Shown here piece after piece: positions 27,172-36,335 of a stretch of DNA of 64,000 bases; the stretch's first letter is position 1, and each line of letters begins with the position of its first letter. This DNA is from DASUGC01 sp035606665 (GTDB lineage: Bacteria; Acidobacteriota; Vicinamibacteria; Vicinamibacterales; SCN-69-37). The stretch spans positions 1-64,000 of the forward strand of contig DATNEY010000031.1 in the NCBI GenBank assembly GCA_035606665.1. Reading direction: 5' to 3'. The translations under genes were made by a program, and so were the position numbers. The notes beneath the pieces were generated by a model. The model saw only the letters and a program-made list of their open reading frames with translations. It had not been told where the DNA came from and did not search any database.

Positions 27172-29189
27172 ACGCGCGAAGGATTCTGGCGGCCGCGGTG
27201 GCGGCCATCGCGGTGACTCTGTCGGTCGTTCAGGCCCAGCAGTCACGAGATCAATTCCAGGCGCCGAAGTCGGGCACCGCCAGTATTTCCGGCGTGATCC
27301 TGAGTGACGACACCACGCCGCAGCCCCTCAAGCGCGCGCAGGTGCTCGTGATGAACGCGGAGTCGCAGTTCACGAAGACGGCCTACACCAACGAGACGGG
27401 ACGATTCTCGCTCACCGGATTGCCGGCCGGGCGCTATTCGCTGACGGCTTCGAAGTCACCCTACCTTCGCTTGGCGTACGGCGCGAAGCGCTGGGATCGC
27501 CCCGGCACGCCGATTACGCTCAAGGAAGGCGCGCAGATGAACGACGTCACGATGCGGCTGCCGCGCGGCGCCGTGCTCGGCGGCGTGATCATCGACGAGA
27601 ACGGCCAGCCGGCGTTCGGCGTGAACGTCCGCGTCATGCAGGTTCGCATGCAGAACGGAGAGCGCACGTTCGTGCAGGCGGGCGTCGGGAACGCCCTTGG
27701 GGAGTCGACCGACGATCGCGGTCAGTACCGCGTGTTCGGACTGCCGCCGGGCGATTACGTGGTGGCCGCGAGTCCGCGGATCTTCAGTGGCGAAGTGCGC
27801 GCCATGACCGAGGCCGAGATTCGCGCGGTGATGCAGGCGCTTCAGCAACAGCAACAGGCGGCCGCGCCACAGACGAATCCCGGTCTCGCCGCGGCGGGCA
27901 CCGCCAAGCCAGCACCGACGCCGACACCATCGCCCACTGAAACCGTGACGGTCGGCTTCGCGAACGTCTACTACCCGGGCACGACGACTCCAGCCATGGC
28001 GTCCACCGTGACGCTGGGACCTGGCGAAGAGCGGCTCGGTGTGGACTTCCCCATGAAGCTCGTCCGCACCGCCCGGGTCGAAGGCACCGTCATCGTGCCG
28101 TCGAACGTCCGGCCGCAGTCGGTTCAGCTCATGCTGTCGCCGTCAGTGCCGGCGTCGGGACCGCAGATCGGCGGCGCGGGAATCGAGATGTTGACCTTCA
28201 ACCGCGCCACGCCGGACGCCGAGGGCAAGTTCTCGTTCACGGCGGTTCCGCCGGGGCAGTATTCGATCGTCGCACGCGCGAACGCCGGCGGGCCGCCTCC
28301 GCCCCCACCACCGCCTCCGCCACCGGGCGCTGCGGGTGGCGGTCAGGCGGTGATGGAGTTTCGAACCATCAGCGTCAACGGTGCCGTCGGCGGTGAGCCG
28401 CTGATGATGATGCCGCCGATGGGCGGCGGCGACCCGAACGCGGCGGTGTTCTGGGGACAGACGGACGTCTCGGTCGACGGCACCGCACTCTCGGGCATCA
28501 CGGTGCCGCTGCAGCCGGGCATGACGATCACCGGCCGCATCGCCTTCAAGGCAACGCGACTGACGCCTGAGACGGACCTGTCGCGGGTGCGGCTCAATCT
28601 GGCCCCGGCCCAGACCTCGGGGCCGGCGAGACTTCAGCTCGGAGTGCCGTCCGTGGTGGTCGAGCCCAACGGACAGTTCCGCATTACAGGCGTAACGCCC
28701 GGGCGCTACCGCCTGCAGGGCGTGATGCCGCTGCCGCCGGGCTCGGCGCCCGGCCTGGGCTGGGCAATGCTGTCGGCCGTCGCGAAAGGCCAGGACGTCC
28801 TCGACTTCCCGCTCGACATCGGGCCGAACGACGAAATCAAAGACGTGGTCGTCACGTTCACGGATGCGGCGCAGGAGATCAACGGCACGCTGCAGGACGT
28901 GACCGGACGCCCCGCGCCCGACTACACCATCGTCGTCTTCTCCGAGGACAAGCGTTTCTGGACGGCGCCCTCGCGGCGGATCCGCAGCACGCGGCCGGGT
29001 ACGGACGGCAAGTTCGCTGTGGCCGGCCTGCCGCCGGGCGAATACCGCATCGCGGCGCTCATCGACGTCGCCCCGGGCGAGATCAACGATCCCTCATTCC
29101 TCGAACAGGTTGTCTCGGCGTCTGTCAAGATCTCGCTCGCGGACGGCGAAAGGAAGACTCAGGATCTCAGAATCGCGGGGGGCCTATAA
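27168..29189 (+). CDS. Secreted carboxypeptidase-regulatory-like protein, type B (B3)
   Basis: The protein has 673 residues with signal peptide ILAAAVAAIAVTLSVVQAQ. The CRL domain runs from SISGVILSDDTTPQPLKRAQ to RFSLTGLPAGRYSL. Type B marks are YLRLAYGAKRWDRPGTPI and the terminal LRIAGGL. It contains a Gln-rich stretch, a Pro/Thr linker and a run of ten prolines (about residue 375). The start overlaps the A3 stop. Function unknown; coupling suggests A and B products act together in the envelope. Confidence 0.83.
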   Translation: MNARRILAAAVAAIAVTLSVVQAQQSRDQFQAPKSGTASISGVILSDDTTPQPLKRAQVLVMNAESQFTKTAYTNETGRFSLTGLPAGRYSLTASKSPYLRLAYGAKRWDRPGTPITLKEGAQMNDVTMRLPRGAVLGGVIIDENGQPAFGVNVRVMQVRMQNGERTFVQAGVGNALGESTDDRGQYRVFGLPPGDYVVAASPRIFSGEVRAMTEAEIRAVMQALQQQQQAAAPQTNPGLAAAGTAKPAPTPTPSPTETVTVGFANVYYPGTTTPAMASTVTLGPGEERLGVDFPMKLVRTARVEGTVIVPSNVRPQSVQLMLSPSVPASGPQIGGAGIEMLTFNRATPDAEGKFSFTAVPPGQYSIVARANAGGPPPPPPPPPPPGAAGGGQAVMEFRTISVNGAVGGEPLMMMPPMGGGDPNAAVFWGQTDVSVDGTALSGITVPLQPGMTITGRIAFKATRLTPETDLSRVRLNLAPAQTSGPARLQLGVPSVVVEPNGQFRITGVTPGRYRLQGVMPLPPGSAPGLGWAMLSAVAKGQDVLDFPLDIGPNDEIKDVVVTFTDAAQEINGTLQDVTGRPAPDYTIVVFSEDKRFWTAPSRRIRSTRPGTDGKFAVAGLPPGEYRIAALIDVAPGEINDPSFLEQVVSASVKISLADGERKTQDLRIAGGL

Positions 29190-29198
29190 TCGGTCCTC

Positions 29199-30719
29199 GT
29201 GTCCGAACCGGTCATTGTCCCTCGCGCAGATCATCCGATCTCGCGACGGGACATTGACCCGGACGCGCTCCGCGTCCTGCAGCGACTCCAGCAGCACGGC
29301 CATGTCGCCTACCTCGTGGGCGGCAGCGTCCGCGATCTAATCCTCGGCCGCCGGCCGAAGGACTTCGACATCGGCACGAGCGCGCATCCGGGCCAGATCA
29401 AGAAGCTCTTCAGGAACTGCTGGATCATCGGCCGCCGCTTCCGGCTCGCGCACATTAAGTTCGGCACGAAGACAATCGAAGTCGCGACGTTCAGGCAGAA
29501 CGTTCCGGATCCCGCCGCGGCAACCGAGGCCGCCGGGCCCACGGACGATCCGACGCTCAAGGCTGACACGGCCGAGTCCGTCCTGGTCGCGCACGCGGCA
29601 CCGCCCCTCTCGGAACGCGCGCCAATCTGGGTGCCGGCCGATCACCACGTATCGGGGCCCGATCCCGTGGCCAGCGAAGACGACGACGTGAAGCGGGATG
29701 CTCGGGGACACGGTCGCGACGCGCGGACCGGCGGGCCCGCGATCATGCATCGCGACAACACGTTCGGCACGCCGGAAGAAGACGCATTCAGGCGCGACTT
29801 CACCGTGAACGCCCTCTTCTACGATCCGGCCACGAAGTCGGTGATCGACTACGTCGGCGGGCTCGGCGATCTCGAGCACCGGGTGATTCGATCGATCGGC
29901 GACCCGCGCGTCCGCTTTGTCGAGGATCCCGTCCGCATGTTCCGCGCGGCGATCTTCGGATCGCGTCTCGGCTTCGATCTGGATCCCCTGGTGATTGAAG
30001 CGATTGCGGAGCTCAGGCCTCTCATACTGAAAGCGTCGTCCGCCCGCATGCTGGAGGAGTACTTCAAGGTGCTGCGATCCGGCTACGCGGAGGCCGGCTT
30101 CCGTGCGCTGGCGCGGACGCGCCTGCTCGAGCTGATTACGCCGGAGTTGAAGTCACCGCCCGCGGCGTTCTGGGATTCGCTCGCCGCGATCGATCGGTAC
30201 CGCCAGCGGTTTCCGTCGGCGCCCCCCGAGCTCACCAATTCCATCCTCGTGGGAGCGATGCTCCAGCCCATCGGCTTGCTCAACCGTCCGATGCCCGACC
30301 GCGGCTCGCGAGGGGCGGAACCGGAGCACCCTGAGAAAGTGAGCTTCGGCGCCCTCCCGGTGGCGCGCAAGGATGTCGATCGCATGCGCCAGGTGCTGCA
30401 GACGCTGCCGCGGCTGGCCGATCCGGCATTGCCTCCGCGCGTGATGCGGGGACTCCCGCAGCGTCCGAGTTTTCCGGACACGCTGACATGGTTCGAGATC
30501 ACCGGCGGCGACGCGGCGATCGTCGAGCAGTGGAAGGCTCTGCACGTTCAGCGTCCGCATCCCCACGCACACGGTCCCCATCGCGCAGCGGCGCCGGCTC
30601 ACGGGCAAACGCACGGACAGCCTCCGCATCGGCCGCAGACTGTTGGAGAAGACGGTCAGCTTCGCAAGAGAAGACGCCGCCGCCGGCGTCGAGGGCGCGG
30701 ACCAAGACCGGCACCGTAG
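29199..30719 (+). CDS. pcnB: Poly(A) polymerase / tRNA nucleotidyltransferase family (PcnB-like)
   Basis: The 506-residue protein is a class II nucleotidyltransferase that adds A (or CCA) to RNA 3' ends. It has the head motif YLVGGSVRDLILGRRPKDFDI with the catalytic Asp pair, RDFTVNALFYD, DYVGGLGDLEHRVIRSIGDP and RFVEDPVRMFRA. The FDI motif and long C-terminus favour poly(A) polymerase over CCA enzyme. An insert of about 80 acidic, Pro/Ala-rich residues (about 105-185) splits the catalytic domain just before the conserved DNTFGTPEEDAFRRDF. The tail is His-rich then Arg-rich (KRRRRRRRRGRG), a likely RNA-binding extension. The start is GTG. Confidence 0.88.
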   Translation: MSEPVIVPRADHPISRRDIDPDALRVLQRLQQHGHVAYLVGGSVRDLILGRRPKDFDIGTSAHPGQIKKLFRNCWIIGRRFRLAHIKFGTKTIEVATFRQNVPDPAAATEAAGPTDDPTLKADTAESVLVAHAAPPLSERAPIWVPADHHVSGPDPVASEDDDVKRDARGHGRDARTGGPAIMHRDNTFGTPEEDAFRRDFTVNALFYDPATKSVIDYVGGLGDLEHRVIRSIGDPRVRFVEDPVRMFRAAIFGSRLGFDLDPLVIEAIAELRPLILKASSARMLEEYFKVLRSGYAEAGFRALARTRLLELITPELKSPPAAFWDSLAAIDRYRQRFPSAPPELTNSILVGAMLQPIGLLNRPMPDRGSRGAEPEHPEKVSFGALPVARKDVDRMRQVLQTLPRLADPALPPRVMRGLPQRPSFPDTLTWFEITGGDAAIVEQWKALHVQRPHPHAHGPHRAAAPAHGQTHGQPPHRPQTVGEDGQLRKRRRRRRRRGRGPRPAP

Positions 30720-30742
30720 GGCTGAGTCGCCGGGCGGCTGTT

Positions 30743-31891
30743 CTACCCTGTCGCGCCCGGTGCTACGAGCATGAGATCGTCGTTGGGGTAAACGTGGTTC
30801 ACGTTCTCCGGCGTCACGAGCTCGTGTTTGGCAAACACGGCCGGCGGCACGGGCCGGTGGTTCAGAATGTCGAGCGCCACGCCAAGGATGGCGGTTCCGT
30901 ATTTCTCAGGAAAGTACGCAACTGAACCGACCAGTCGAGTACCTGGACGACGGAGCTCCGCACGCCCTTCGGGCGATGCGTTCTGCCCCATGATCGCGCA
31001 GGACTCCGCGCGCCCTGCCTCCTGGAACGCGCGCAGCGCGCCAATCGCGCTGGGATCGTTGATGGCACCGACCAGCGCGTGGCGCGTCCGATTCGTCCGC
31101 AAGTGTCGGCGGACGACCTCCAGGCTCTGACTGAAGACACCGTCCCCTTCGAGGAACGTCACCTTCGTGTCCTCGAGCGCGGGAATGACCTCCTTCAGGC
31201 CCACGAGCATGCCGGTCAGACGCATCTTCGGCATGGCGCCCGCCCGCGCCAGGGCCATGAGGATGATCTCGTCGACCTGTCCCTGCCAATGCTGCTTCGC
31301 CCACCTGCCCAGAAACCTGCCGCCGATCAGGCCGGCTTCGTAGTTGTTGGCCCCAAAGTACGTGGCGCCTGGATGCGGCACTTCGATGGCTATCAGTGGA
31401 ATGTTGGCTTCGCGGTATTTGGCGGCGACGATTGGCGCGACGTGCTCGTCGGTCTGAAACTCGATCACGAGATCGACCTTCTCGCGAACCAGCACATCGG
31501 CATTGCGTTGCGCGATCTTGGCGTTGTAGCGGTTGTCGACGCAGATGAGCTCGATGCCTTCGGTCTGCGCGGCACGCTGGAGCCCGGACGATACTTCTTT
31601 TGAAAACTGATAGTCGGTTCCCTGCGCGGCGTAGCCAAGGCGGTAGAGTTTCTGTTTGAATGGCCGCAGGCACGAGCGGTAGAGGTTCTCGCCGACCTTC
31701 TCCACCATCCCGCACCGCTCGAGGGTGTAGAGCAGGCGGAAGGTCATGCTCTTCGGCAGTCCACTACGAAGCGAGATCTCCCGGAGCGGCAGCGCTTCGC
31801 CAGACGTACGGAACGCGGACAGCAGCCGCGAGGCGTGTTCAACGGACTTGACCAGGTAACGATCGCGGCTCCTGGCAACCTTCGCGCTCAT
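30743..31891 (-). CDS. Transcription regulator: IclR-type HTH fused to a sugar-binding domain
   Basis: The protein has 382 residues. Residues about 10-75 are an IclR-like winged helix (SVEHASRLLSAFRTSGEALP to GLPKSMTFRLLYTLERCGMVE). The rest is a periplasmic-binding-protein fold of the Peripla_BP_4/LacI-effector type (IAQRNADVLVREKVDLVIEF, YFGANNYEAGLIGGRFL, GAINDPSAIGALRAFQEAG), where IclR proteins normally carry a GAF-like domain. There is no signal peptide, so it senses a cytoplasmic ligand. It is divergent from the lactate-dehydrogenase/rhaI pair. Likely the rhamnose regulator; ligand inferred. Start ATG has GAGG upstream. Confidence 0.85.
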   Translation of the reverse strand: MSAKVARSRDRYLVKSVEHASRLLSAFRTSGEALPLREISLRSGLPKSMTFRLLYTLERCGMVEKVGENLYRSCLRPFKQKLYRLGYAAQGTDYQFSKEVSSGLQRAAQTEGIELICVDNRYNAKIAQRNADVLVREKVDLVIEFQTDEHVAPIVAAKYREANIPLIAIEVPHPGATYFGANNYEAGLIGGRFLGRWAKQHWQGQVDEIILMALARAGAMPKMRLTGMLVGLKEVIPALEDTKVTFLEGDGVFSQSLEVVRRHLRTNRTRHALVGAINDPSAIGALRAFQEAGRAESCAIMGQNASPEGRAELRRPGTRLVGSVAYFPEKYGTAILGVALDILNHRPVPPAVFAKHELVTPENVNHVYPNDDLMLVAPGATG

Positions 31892-31966
31892 TTCATTCCT
31901 CGAAATCAGTCCTAGCGTCCAACCGTCGCTATTCCCGCATTACCGGCCTGCAAGTATGTATGAGGG

Positions 31967-31981
31967 TTTCGCAGAGCGCAA
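31967..31981. promoter_or_regulatory. Candidate operator (TTTCGC-AGA-GCGCAA)
   Basis: It matches the gapped palindrome TTTCGC-N3-GCGAAA at 11 of 12 positions. It lies between the divergent regulator and the FMN-dehydrogenase gene, where a regulator could control itself and the catabolic genes. Confidence 0.45.
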
Positions 31982-32017
31982 TCGTGCGACCTCACCGTGG
32001 CGCGTTAGAATCCGCGG

Positions 32018-33181
32018 ATGCCCGGACCGGTGGATTCACCGCGCGTCGTCAACATCGCCGACCTTCGCCGCCTCGCGAAGCGGAGGCTGCCGCGCGCCGT
32101 CTTTGACTACATCGATGGAGGCGCAGACGCGGAGGTCACGCTGCGCGAGAACTCTCGCGCGTTCGAGGACGTCGTCCTCCGGCCGAGATCCGCGGTCGCG
32201 ACCGCAAGCTGCGACCTCTCGACGACCGTCCTGGGCAGCACGCTCTCACTTCCAGTTCTTCTGGGACCGGTTGGCAGCAGCCGCATGTTCTATCCGCGCG
32301 GTGAGGAAGTCGCCGCCAAGGCCGCGGGCACCGCGGGCACCGTGTACGTCCTGTCAACACTCTCGGGCTGCCGGGTTGACGATGTCGCCAAAGCCACGCG
32401 CGGCCCGCTCTGGTATCAGCTCTACCTTGTCGGCGGACACGAGGTAGCCAGGGCCGCAATCGACCGGGCGAAGCATGCCGGCTGTACCGCGCTCATGGTC
32501 ACGATCGACACGCCGGTCGCGGGTCTCCGTGAACGCGACGTCCGCAATGGCTCCAAGGAACTGGTGTCGGCGAGCGCGTGGACGCGGTTGCCGTACCTGA
32601 CCCAGTTTCTCGCGCGACCTCGATGGCTCATCGACTACCTTCGAGACGGTGGACTGATGAGTTTCCCGAACGTCGTCTTGCCGGAAGGCCCGATGCCGTA
32701 CGCCGATGTCGGGGCCGCGCTCGAGCAATCGATGGTCAGCTGGGATGACTTTCGGTGGATTCGCCAGGCGTGGCCCGGAAAGATCGTCGTCAAGGGCGTC
32801 CACACGGCGGACGATGCGCGGCAAGCGATGGATGCGGGTGCGGACGCTGTCGTGGTCTCCAACCATGGAGGCCGGCAGCTCGACGGAGTCGCGGCGACGA
32901 TCGCCGTGTTGCCAGAGGTCGTGGCCGCCGTCGACGGACGAATTGAAGTACTGCTCGACGGCGGAGTCCGGCGCGGCAGCGACGTCGTGAAGGCGCTCTG
33001 TCTCGGCGCCCGGGCGGTTCTGGTCGGCCGGGCGTATGCCTACGGCCTCGGCGCGGGCGGCGGCGCCGGCGTCTCACGCGCGATCGAAATCCTGAAAGCG
33101 GACATCATCAGGACGCTGAAGCTGCTCGGCATCGCATCGACTGCCGCGCTCGATGCGTCTTTTGTCGGCCGCAGGCACTGA
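32018..33181 (+). CDS. FMN-dependent alpha-hydroxy-acid (L-lactate) dehydrogenase
   Basis: The 387-residue TIM-barrel flavoprotein belongs to the LldD/glycolate oxidase family, oxidising L-2-hydroxyacids to 2-oxoacids. It has FDYIDGGADAEVTLREN, PVLLGPVGSSRMFYPRGE, LWYQLYL, catalytic His283 in SNHGGRQLDG, and GGVRRGSDVVKALCLGA for the FMN phosphate. Beside a rhamnose route that yields L-lactaldehyde then L-lactate, L-lactate is the likely substrate, giving pyruvate; this is inference. The gene precedes rhaI by 40 bp on the same strand. Confidence 0.88.
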   Translation: MPGPVDSPRVVNIADLRRLAKRRLPRAVFDYIDGGADAEVTLRENSRAFEDVVLRPRSAVATASCDLSTTVLGSTLSLPVLLGPVGSSRMFYPRGEEVAAKAAGTAGTVYVLSTLSGCRVDDVAKATRGPLWYQLYLVGGHEVARAAIDRAKHAGCTALMVTIDTPVAGLRERDVRNGSKELVSASAWTRLPYLTQFLARPRWLIDYLRDGGLMSFPNVVLPEGPMPYADVGAALEQSMVSWDDFRWIRQAWPGKIVVKGVHTADDARQAMDAGADAVVVSNHGGRQLDGVAATIAVLPEVVAAVDGRIEVLLDGGVRRGSDVVKALCLGARAVLVGRAYAYGLGAGGGAGVSRAIEILKADIIRTLKLLGIASTAALDASFVGRRH

Positions 33182-33221
33182 CGCATCGGACGCGATTCCC
33201 GGCGATATACTCGGCGCGGTC

Positions 33222-34421
33222 ATGACGTCACAGGCAACAGATGCGGTTGTCGGCGCGTTGGATGCTTTCCGCATCGAGCTGCCATCCTGGGGATTCGCGA
33301 ACACGGGCACGCGATTCGGAAAGTACCTGCAGCCGGCTGCCGCTACGACGATCGCCGAAAAACTAAGTGACGCCGGGCATGTGCACGCGCTCACCGGCAT
33401 CTGTCCCACCGTCGCACTGCACGTGCAGTGGGATTTTCCTCGGGGACTGGAGGATGCCGACGGGGTTGCGTCGCTCGCCGCAGGTGCATTGGTGGCGCCG
33501 GGCGCCATCAACCCGAATTTCTTTCAGGATCAGGACTACAAGTTCGGTTCGTTCGGGAACCCAGATCCCCATGTGCGCGCCAAGGCGCTCGATCACGGCC
33601 GCGAAAGCATCGCGATTGCCGGGCGACTTCGGAGCCGTGATGTTTCCTTGTGGTTCGGCGATGGCTCGAACTACCCGGGCACCGCGAACATTCGCCAGCG
33701 CAAACGCTGGTTCGAGGAATCGCTCGGCGCGTTGCACGATGCGCTCGCGTCAGATCAGCGGTTGCTGATCGAGTACAAGCCGTTCGAGCCCGCGTTCTAC
33801 CACACCGACATCGCCGACTGGGGCATGGCGCTGCTTGCCGCCCGGGCCGCCGGACCTCGCGCAAAGGTCCTGGTCGACACCGGCCATCACTACCAATCAC
33901 AGAACATCGAGCAGATCGTCGCCTGGCTCCTCGACGAGCAGGTGCTCGGCGGCTTTCATTTCAACGACCGTCGTTATGCGGACGATGACCTGACGCTGGG
34001 ATCGATCGATCCGTATCAGGTGTTTCGCATCTTCCACGAAATTCGGCTGTACGAGTGGGAGAGGGGCGAACGAGCCGACATCGCCTACGTCATCGACCAG
34101 AGCCACAACCTCAAGGGAAAGATTGACGCGATGATTCAGACGGTCGGCATGGCGCAAATGCTGGTCGCAAGGGCTTCCCTGGTCGACCTGGCCCGGCTGA
34201 CGAGCGCGCAGAAGGCCTGCGATCTCATCGCTGCCGAGACGTGTCTGCAGGATGCCTTTGCGACCGACGTGCGGCCGATTGTCCGTGAGTGGCGTCGCGC
34301 GCGAGGCCTGCCGGAAGATCCGCTCGACGCATCGCGCCAGAGCGGCTACGTCGAACGGATCACGCGCGAGCGTGCCGCGGGCCACCCGCCTTCGGCGAGC
34401 GGGGCCACCGGATACGCCTGA
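33222..34421 (+). CDS. rhaI: L-rhamnose isomerase, RhaI type
   Basis: The 399-residue TIM-barrel isomerase interconverts L-rhamnose and L-rhamnulose. It resembles the Pseudomonas stutzeri RhaI class rather than E. coli RhaA. Metal-site stretches are IEYKPFEPAFY (Glu184), LVDTGHHYQSQNIEQIV, GFHFNDRRYADDDLT and IDQSHNLKGKIDAMIQT. WGFANTGTRFGKY near the N-terminus is characteristic. ATG 33222 is chosen because upstream codons overlap the preceding gene and are not conserved-looking. It ends 10 bp from the convergent VWFA gene. Confidence 0.9.
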   Translation: MTSQATDAVVGALDAFRIELPSWGFANTGTRFGKYLQPAAATTIAEKLSDAGHVHALTGICPTVALHVQWDFPRGLEDADGVASLAAGALVAPGAINPNFFQDQDYKFGSFGNPDPHVRAKALDHGRESIAIAGRLRSRDVSLWFGDGSNYPGTANIRQRKRWFEESLGALHDALASDQRLLIEYKPFEPAFYHTDIADWGMALLAARAAGPRAKVLVDTGHHYQSQNIEQIVAWLLDEQVLGGFHFNDRRYADDDLTLGSIDPYQVFRIFHEIRLYEWERGERADIAYVIDQSHNLKGKIDAMIQTVGMAQMLVARASLVDLARLTSAQKACDLIAAETCLQDAFATDVRPIVREWRRARGLPEDPLDASRQSGYVERITRERAAGHPPSASGATGYA

Positions 34422-34431
34422 TTCCCCACCA

Positions 34432-36267
34432 CTACTTCTTGACCTTCGGGATCTCGAGCTTCGTGAGATTCGATCCGAGTACGTCCGCGCCGTGATCGTA
34501 GACGACGACCTTGACGTAGCGGGCGGGTGACGTGACTTTCACCTTGCCCCCATAGCCGAATCCGGTCCTCTGGAATTCCGCGAACGTCTCCGGCTTCAGC
34601 GCGAGGTCCACCGTGTTCCACGATTCGCCGAGAAGATGATCCTTGTCGTCGAGGCAGAAGATCGCAATGTCGAGTAAGTCCTTCTTCCTGCCGTCCTTGT
34701 CGGTGAAGCCCAGCTGATCCGTACGGACCCTGACGGCGATATCGACCGCCGGCGAGCCGTCGTCCCTTGTGATGTTCGCAGCGGTCACGGTGAGTCCGAT
34801 GTCCGTGATCGACTCGGGCATGTTCGCCGCCCCCGTGACGCGCGTGTACGCGAGCGCCTTCGGCTTGTCGAGCGGCGCGAGGTCCAGATTCGCCACGTAG
34901 CCGTGACGGAACTGGATGTCGTACTGGCCCGGGCGATTGATGCGGACGGTGACCTTGCGGTACTTCCCGTCCCAGTTCGTGGTCGTCGGGTAATAGCCAA
35001 GCACGTACGAGAACCGTGTGGCCTCGTCGAGACGATCCACGAAGTCCTTCCCCCTTTCGCTCGTCGAGAACCTGCCACCTGTCTGCGACGCGACCGTGCG
35101 GGACGTGGATATGCGCCAGTCCACGGGAGGCATCGCCATGCCGCGCCCGCCGCCACCGCCGCCGCGTCCGCCGCCACCGCCACCGCCTCCGCCGCGTGCC
35201 GCCGACATGTTCAGTGGCATCCCCGCCACGCCGCCCGTGTGCAAGATGTCGATGACCACGCGCGCATCGGCCGCCGTCGCGGCGAGGCCCGTGTCGTCTT
35301 CGGCGCGCGGCAGCATGATGCCGCGCTCGGTCACGAAGAGGAGGTGCTTCTCGCCATCGAGGTAGCGCATGTAGGCGATGCCCGCGTACAGCTTCGTGAG
35401 ATCCTGCGACGTCTGCGCGTTCGCGCTGACGTAGTCGTCGAACGACATCTCGACGCCGGTGGCCGCGTTCATCGGATCGCTCAGGAACGTGCCGGGATCT
35501 CGGTTGGCGTTGATCTCGTTCGCCATCAGCGCATCGGAGATCTGTCGCTGATCGTTGGCGAGGCGTGCTGCGTTCTGGACCTGCGCGTCGCCGACAGTCC
35601 GCATGGCGGCGTTGTCCGGGCCCTTGAAAATCGCGTCGATCTGCGCCTGAATCGGCTTCGGAATGTAGGACCCGCCGTACCGCGCCGCGAGCCCGCTGAA
35701 GCGCTGCGCCATCTGCGCCTCGACCTTCTCGTGATCCTTGAGGTAGCGCTCGAGGAGGGCGGCAATCCTCGCGTGATCGGTCGTGAACTCGGTGGCGCGG
35801 TTGAACGCCATCACCGCGACGTAGTCCTGCGGCAACAGCCGGTCCTTCACCAGGTGCAGCATGCCGTCGACGGCCTTCGTCACCGGCTGCAGCCGGCCGC
35901 GCCCGAGCACGATGAGGAACGTGCGCCGCTTCTGCGGTTCGAGCGTCGTGGGGGCCGCCGTCGCGCGCACGAGCGGCGCCGCCACGGTGGACTCATCGGC
36001 AATGAGCGACTGTGTCGAGAAGTGCTTGACCTGCTGGCGGACACCGTTCTCGAACACGAGGAACTCGTCCTGACCGAGGTCGGTGACGGGCTTGCCCGTG
36101 CGCCGATCGATCACGCGCACGTCGATCGGCACGAGCACCGTGCCGGCACGAAAAATCGGCGTCTGTTGGGCTGGCGGCGTCTGCGCCGGCTGTGTTTGCG
36201 CGCCACGCCCGGCGGGCGCGGCAATCAGGATGACGCTACTGATGACGACGCAGAGAAACCTGACCAC
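34432..36267 (-). CDS. VWFA-related acidobacterial-type secreted protein
   Basis: The protein has 611 residues with signal sequence FLCVVISSVILIAAPAGRGA. Next comes the acidobacterial VWFA leader (VLVPIDVRVIDRRTGKPVTDLGQDEFLVFENGVRQQV) and a VWFA-like fold starting RRTFLIVLGRGRLQP, in which the first MIDAS DxSxS motif is not intact. A Gly-rich loop (about 350-375), the segment SYVLGYYPTTTNWDGKYRKV found across this family, and a C-terminal domain follow. Start GTG 36267 has GAGG six bases upstream. Function unknown. Confidence 0.85.
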   Translation of the reverse strand: MVRFLCVVISSVILIAAPAGRGAQTQPAQTPPAQQTPIFRAGTVLVPIDVRVIDRRTGKPVTDLGQDEFLVFENGVRQQVKHFSTQSLIADESTVAAPLVRATAAPTTLEPQKRRTFLIVLGRGRLQPVTKAVDGMLHLVKDRLLPQDYVAVMAFNRATEFTTDHARIAALLERYLKDHEKVEAQMAQRFSGLAARYGGSYIPKPIQAQIDAIFKGPDNAAMRTVGDAQVQNAARLANDQRQISDALMANEINANRDPGTFLSDPMNAATGVEMSFDDYVSANAQTSQDLTKLYAGIAYMRYLDGEKHLLFVTERGIMLPRAEDDTGLAATAADARVVIDILHTGGVAGMPLNMSAARGGGGGGGGGRGGGGGGRGMAMPPVDWRISTSRTVASQTGGRFSTSERGKDFVDRLDEATRFSYVLGYYPTTTNWDGKYRKVTVRINRPGQYDIQFRHGYVANLDLAPLDKPKALAYTRVTGAANMPESITDIGLTVTAANITRDDGSPAVDIAVRVRTDQLGFTDKDGRKKDLLDIAIFCLDDKDHLLGESWNTVDLALKPETFAEFQRTGFGYGGKVKVTSPARYVKVVVYDHGADVLGSNLTKLEIPKVKK

Positions 36268-36335
36268 ATGAACCTCAATCAGACGCGGCTGCTCAGGATA
36301 ACCCGCGATCGCGGGCGGTGAGCCGCCTTCTCAGC

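Noticed and set aside
36302..36315. 14-bp palindrome CCCGCGATCGCGGG upstream of the VWFA gene
   Set aside because: Short GC-rich palindromes of this size are expected by chance at this base composition, and no second copy was noticed.
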